Shown: positions 62,301 through 64,000 of the stretch, piece by piece
Layout of the letters: every line of letters begins with the position of its first letter
How positions within the stretch are numbered: the first letter of the stretch is position 1
Assembly (NCBI GenBank): GCA_021234535.1
Contig: CM037843.1
Location: 18,693,911-18,757,910 of the forward strand
Reading direction: 5' to 3'
Length of the DNA: 64,000 nucleotides
From: Stichopus chloronotus
Lineage: Eukaryota > Echinodermata > Holothuroidea > Aspidochirotida > Stichopodidae
Notes under the pieces: model-generated
The model's input: only the letters and a program-made list of their open reading frames with translations
What the model was told of the DNA's origin: nothing
Databases searched by the model: none
Position numbers and translations under genes: made by a program

Positions 62301-63964
62301 GGTTTTAAGTATTTGATTCATGTTGACCCATGATGACATCTGACCTCCACAAAAAGCAACAGGGGGCCTTGTATTTAATGGGTTCACCTACGTTCTAAAT
62401 ACAGCATCTGTCCAGCTTCCCTTCTTAAGATATCGTACTACAAAGTTTTCACAATTTGACCACTGCTAATGACAAATGACATTCTGTTTGCACATTTTTC
62501 ACAATTTGACCCCTTCTGACCCCAAGCAAACTTTGACTTTCACCAAATACAGTAGTTCTTTAACAACATGCACTGCACCTCAAAACGAGATATGAAATCT
62601 GTCCAAGCTTCTCTCCTTGAGATACTGTTTAGACATTTTTCACAATTTGACCACTTCTGACCCCAAACAATCTGTCCTTCCACCAAAAACAATACTTCTT
62701 TAACCCAACGCAAAGCATATCAAAATGAAATAAGGAATCTGTCCGAGCTTCTCTTTGAGATATTGATAAAATTTTCACACCTAAATGACCTTTGACCTCC
62801 ACCAACACCAACAGGGTTCTTGCACTCAATATGATACACTTACATATCCAATATGACATCTATCCACGCTTCCCTTCTTGAGGTATCGTATTTACCAGTT
62901 TTTGCAATTTGATGCATGTTGACCTTAACAACCTTTGACCTCCACTAACAATAGGTTCTCACACTCAATATAGTACACCTACATACCAACTATGAGATCT
63001 GTCCAAGCTTCTCTTCTTGACATACCATGTTTACAAGTTTTCCTAATTTGATGCCTTTTGACCCAAATAACCTTTGACCTCCACCAAAAACAGAAGGGTT
63101 CTTGCACTCAATGTGGTACACCTACATATCAAATATGAGATATGTCAAAGCTTCCCTACTTGAGATATCGTGTTTGCAAGGTAGGCCATCACATGCCTGC
63201 ATGATTACAAAAGTTACAATTATCATCAAAACCACAAAGAAGAAACATCTGATGAAAATAGAACTGGTCAAGATTTCATCAAGTAAGTTGGAATTACTTA
63301 TCAGCAGAATCAAACCACAGTTGAACTTGTTGCTGATTAAATTTATTTGAAGAGGCCCAGAGAATTATATCAAAAGTTTGAGACTGGAAACCTGTTCAGT
63401 TGCATAAATTTTAAATAAAAAAATAGTTGTACAGTTGAATTGGTCAAAGAAAGGAGAATAGCAACATTAAGCCAAGCTGACAGGATTTCATACCTCTTGT
63501 ATTCTTGCAGAAATGCAGTCCATCACATGCTGGTTAAATATGAAACTGTCAATCAAGGAGAAAGGCAGAACAGCTTTCATTTGCAATAAATACACACAGG
63601 AACTGAATTTTTAAATATGGTCCTTCATAATACATACATATGCACTTGCACAGTGCAAATGCTGACACTTTTCTCCCTCTTTTCAGATGACTTACAAACA
63701 CCATGTTCTAATTTTCACGCAAGAAAACTCAAATGTTCCAGTCCTCTGCTCTCTTTTAATCACTCAAGCTGCCAAATTAAAGTGTCAAAATTGTGCAGAC
63801 TATAGCACTTCAACTTTCAAATGAACAAACCTGTCTGCTTCTACGATGAAGCTACGGAAAAATTCCTGGCAGCCTTGAAACTGTGGTGGTGGGCAAGGTC
63901 CAACAACTGAGGAGGGAGTTGTAAATCTCTCTTCCAATCTAGCCAAAACAGTAAGTATGGTTTT
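53334..63964 (-). CDS. CDAN1: Codanin-1, C-terminal part (14 exons, about 704 residues); 5' end lies beyond the window
   Basis: Exons on the minus strand: 63964-63831, 63545-63494, 61223-61161, 59575-59431, 58987-58821, 58505-58430, 58147-58009, 57330-57203, 56596-56322, 55821-55679, 55471-55314, 55163-55080, 54501-54400, 53783-53334 (TGA). Phases are consistent at every junction. Family matches in order: [66 protein letters not shown], and [16 protein letters not shown]. Vertebrate codanin-1 (about 1227 aa) is the protein mutated in congenital dyserythropoietic anaemia type I. It sequesters the histone chaperone ASF1 in the cytoplasm and pairs with CDIN1 through its C-terminal region. The part shown includes that C-terminal region; the ASF1-binding motif would lie upstream, off the window. 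The final 149-residue exon is the least conserved and has a CPVGGCPF motif of unknown meaning. Exon 59575-59431 holds an apparent one-base frameshift, described separately. The first listed exon's left boundary is near the window edge and less certain. Confidence 0.94.
59525..59530 (-). other. CDAN1: Apparent +1 frameshift inside a codanin-1 exon
   Basis: The exon at 59575-59431 is 145 nt although both flanking junctions are phase 0. From its acceptor it reads [16 protein letters not shown], then would hit a stop about 14 codons later. Shifting by one base at CTTAGC restores [17 protein letters not shown], the conserved codanin block. The ten-residue spacing between the conserved F and AKFLGF equals that in the human protein as I recall it, so one surplus base among 59527-59530 is the simplest reading. 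It could be an assembly or sequencing error, a real allele, or an unrecognised alternative acceptor (CTTAG at 59530-59526). Confidence 0.75.
59580..61160. other. CDAN1: CDAN1 intron, no other feature recognised
   Basis: AT-rich intron between the 63-nt exon at 61161-61223 and the frameshifted exon. No repeat monomers or extra exons recognised. Confidence 0.5.
61430..62010 (+). repeat. CDAN1: Helentron-like repeat, copy 8, with tail hairpin
   Basis: Divergent-subfamily monomers carry a perfect DR1 at 61473-61485, then CTTGAGATATCATGTTTACAA, a CACACACACG stretch, and the tail AGATTCCTTGCCTGTATTCGGCAGGGA. It ends directly against the head of the next element. Confidence 0.7.
62011..63240 (+). 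repeat. CDAN1: Helentron-like DR1 repeat, copy 9, head-to-tail with copy 8
   Basis: The head ACCAGAATGCACAAATGCAT begins at 62011. About seven monomers follow with a perfect DR1 at 62786-62798 and several near-matches (AACCTTTGACCTCC). The tail GCATGATTACAAAAGTTAC...CAAAACCACAAAG ends near 63240, in a CDAN1 intron. Confidence 0.7.
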
Positions 63965-64000
63965 CTGAATTAAATCTTTGATTAGCTTGTCTTACATCAT

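Overview
This is a window of AT-rich animal nuclear genome with long GT-AG introns and dense decayed repeats. A marine deuterostome invertebrate, most likely an echinoderm (possibly a sea cucumber), fits the gene content and repeat style. That identification is inference; no organism-specific marker is present. No RNA genes, CRISPR arrays or bacterial operons were found.

Three protein-coding genes were rebuilt by hand from splice sites, all on the minus strand. (1) At 3608-11043 is a two-exon class A (rhodopsin-like) GPCR of 360 aa, adenosine-receptor-like, with its single intron inside the DRY arginine codon. (2) At 21113-46306 is a complete 14-exon carboxypeptidase Q (CPQ, peptidase family M28), 479 aa, with a signal peptide and all predicted zinc and catalytic residues. 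(3) At 53334-63964 is the C-terminal ~704 residues of codanin-1 (CDAN1) in 14 exons, running off the right edge. One of its exons carries an apparent one-base frameshift.

The rest is intron and intergenic DNA. About 45 kb (17.9-63.3 kb) is seeded with one modular repeat family: a head hairpin, a body of tandem ~100-145 bp monomers, a CA-rich stretch and a tail hairpin, resembling non-autonomous Helentron/DINE-1-type elements. Its monomers carry TGACCTTTGACCT, an exact DR1 nuclear-receptor response element. I counted twelve perfect copies, all on the same strand, often with a forkhead-like TGTTTAC core nearby. One array at 22.3-23.0 kb has five perfect DR1 sites spaced exactly 145 bp apart.

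Other mobile DNA: two hAT-like elements with 8-bp target duplications (15344-16108 and 47703-48550), a 304-bp element with a 10-bp duplication (31438-31741), and a 253-bp MITE with ~25-bp inverted repeats (4795-5047). Several repeat pairs have copies inside introns of these genes. The 47-53 kb interval between CPQ and CDAN1 is mostly transposon debris with long C/G runs.

The three genes have unrelated roles (membrane receptor, secreted/lysosomal peptidase, ASF1-binding cytoplasmic protein). They share orientation, but nothing suggests a functional cluster.
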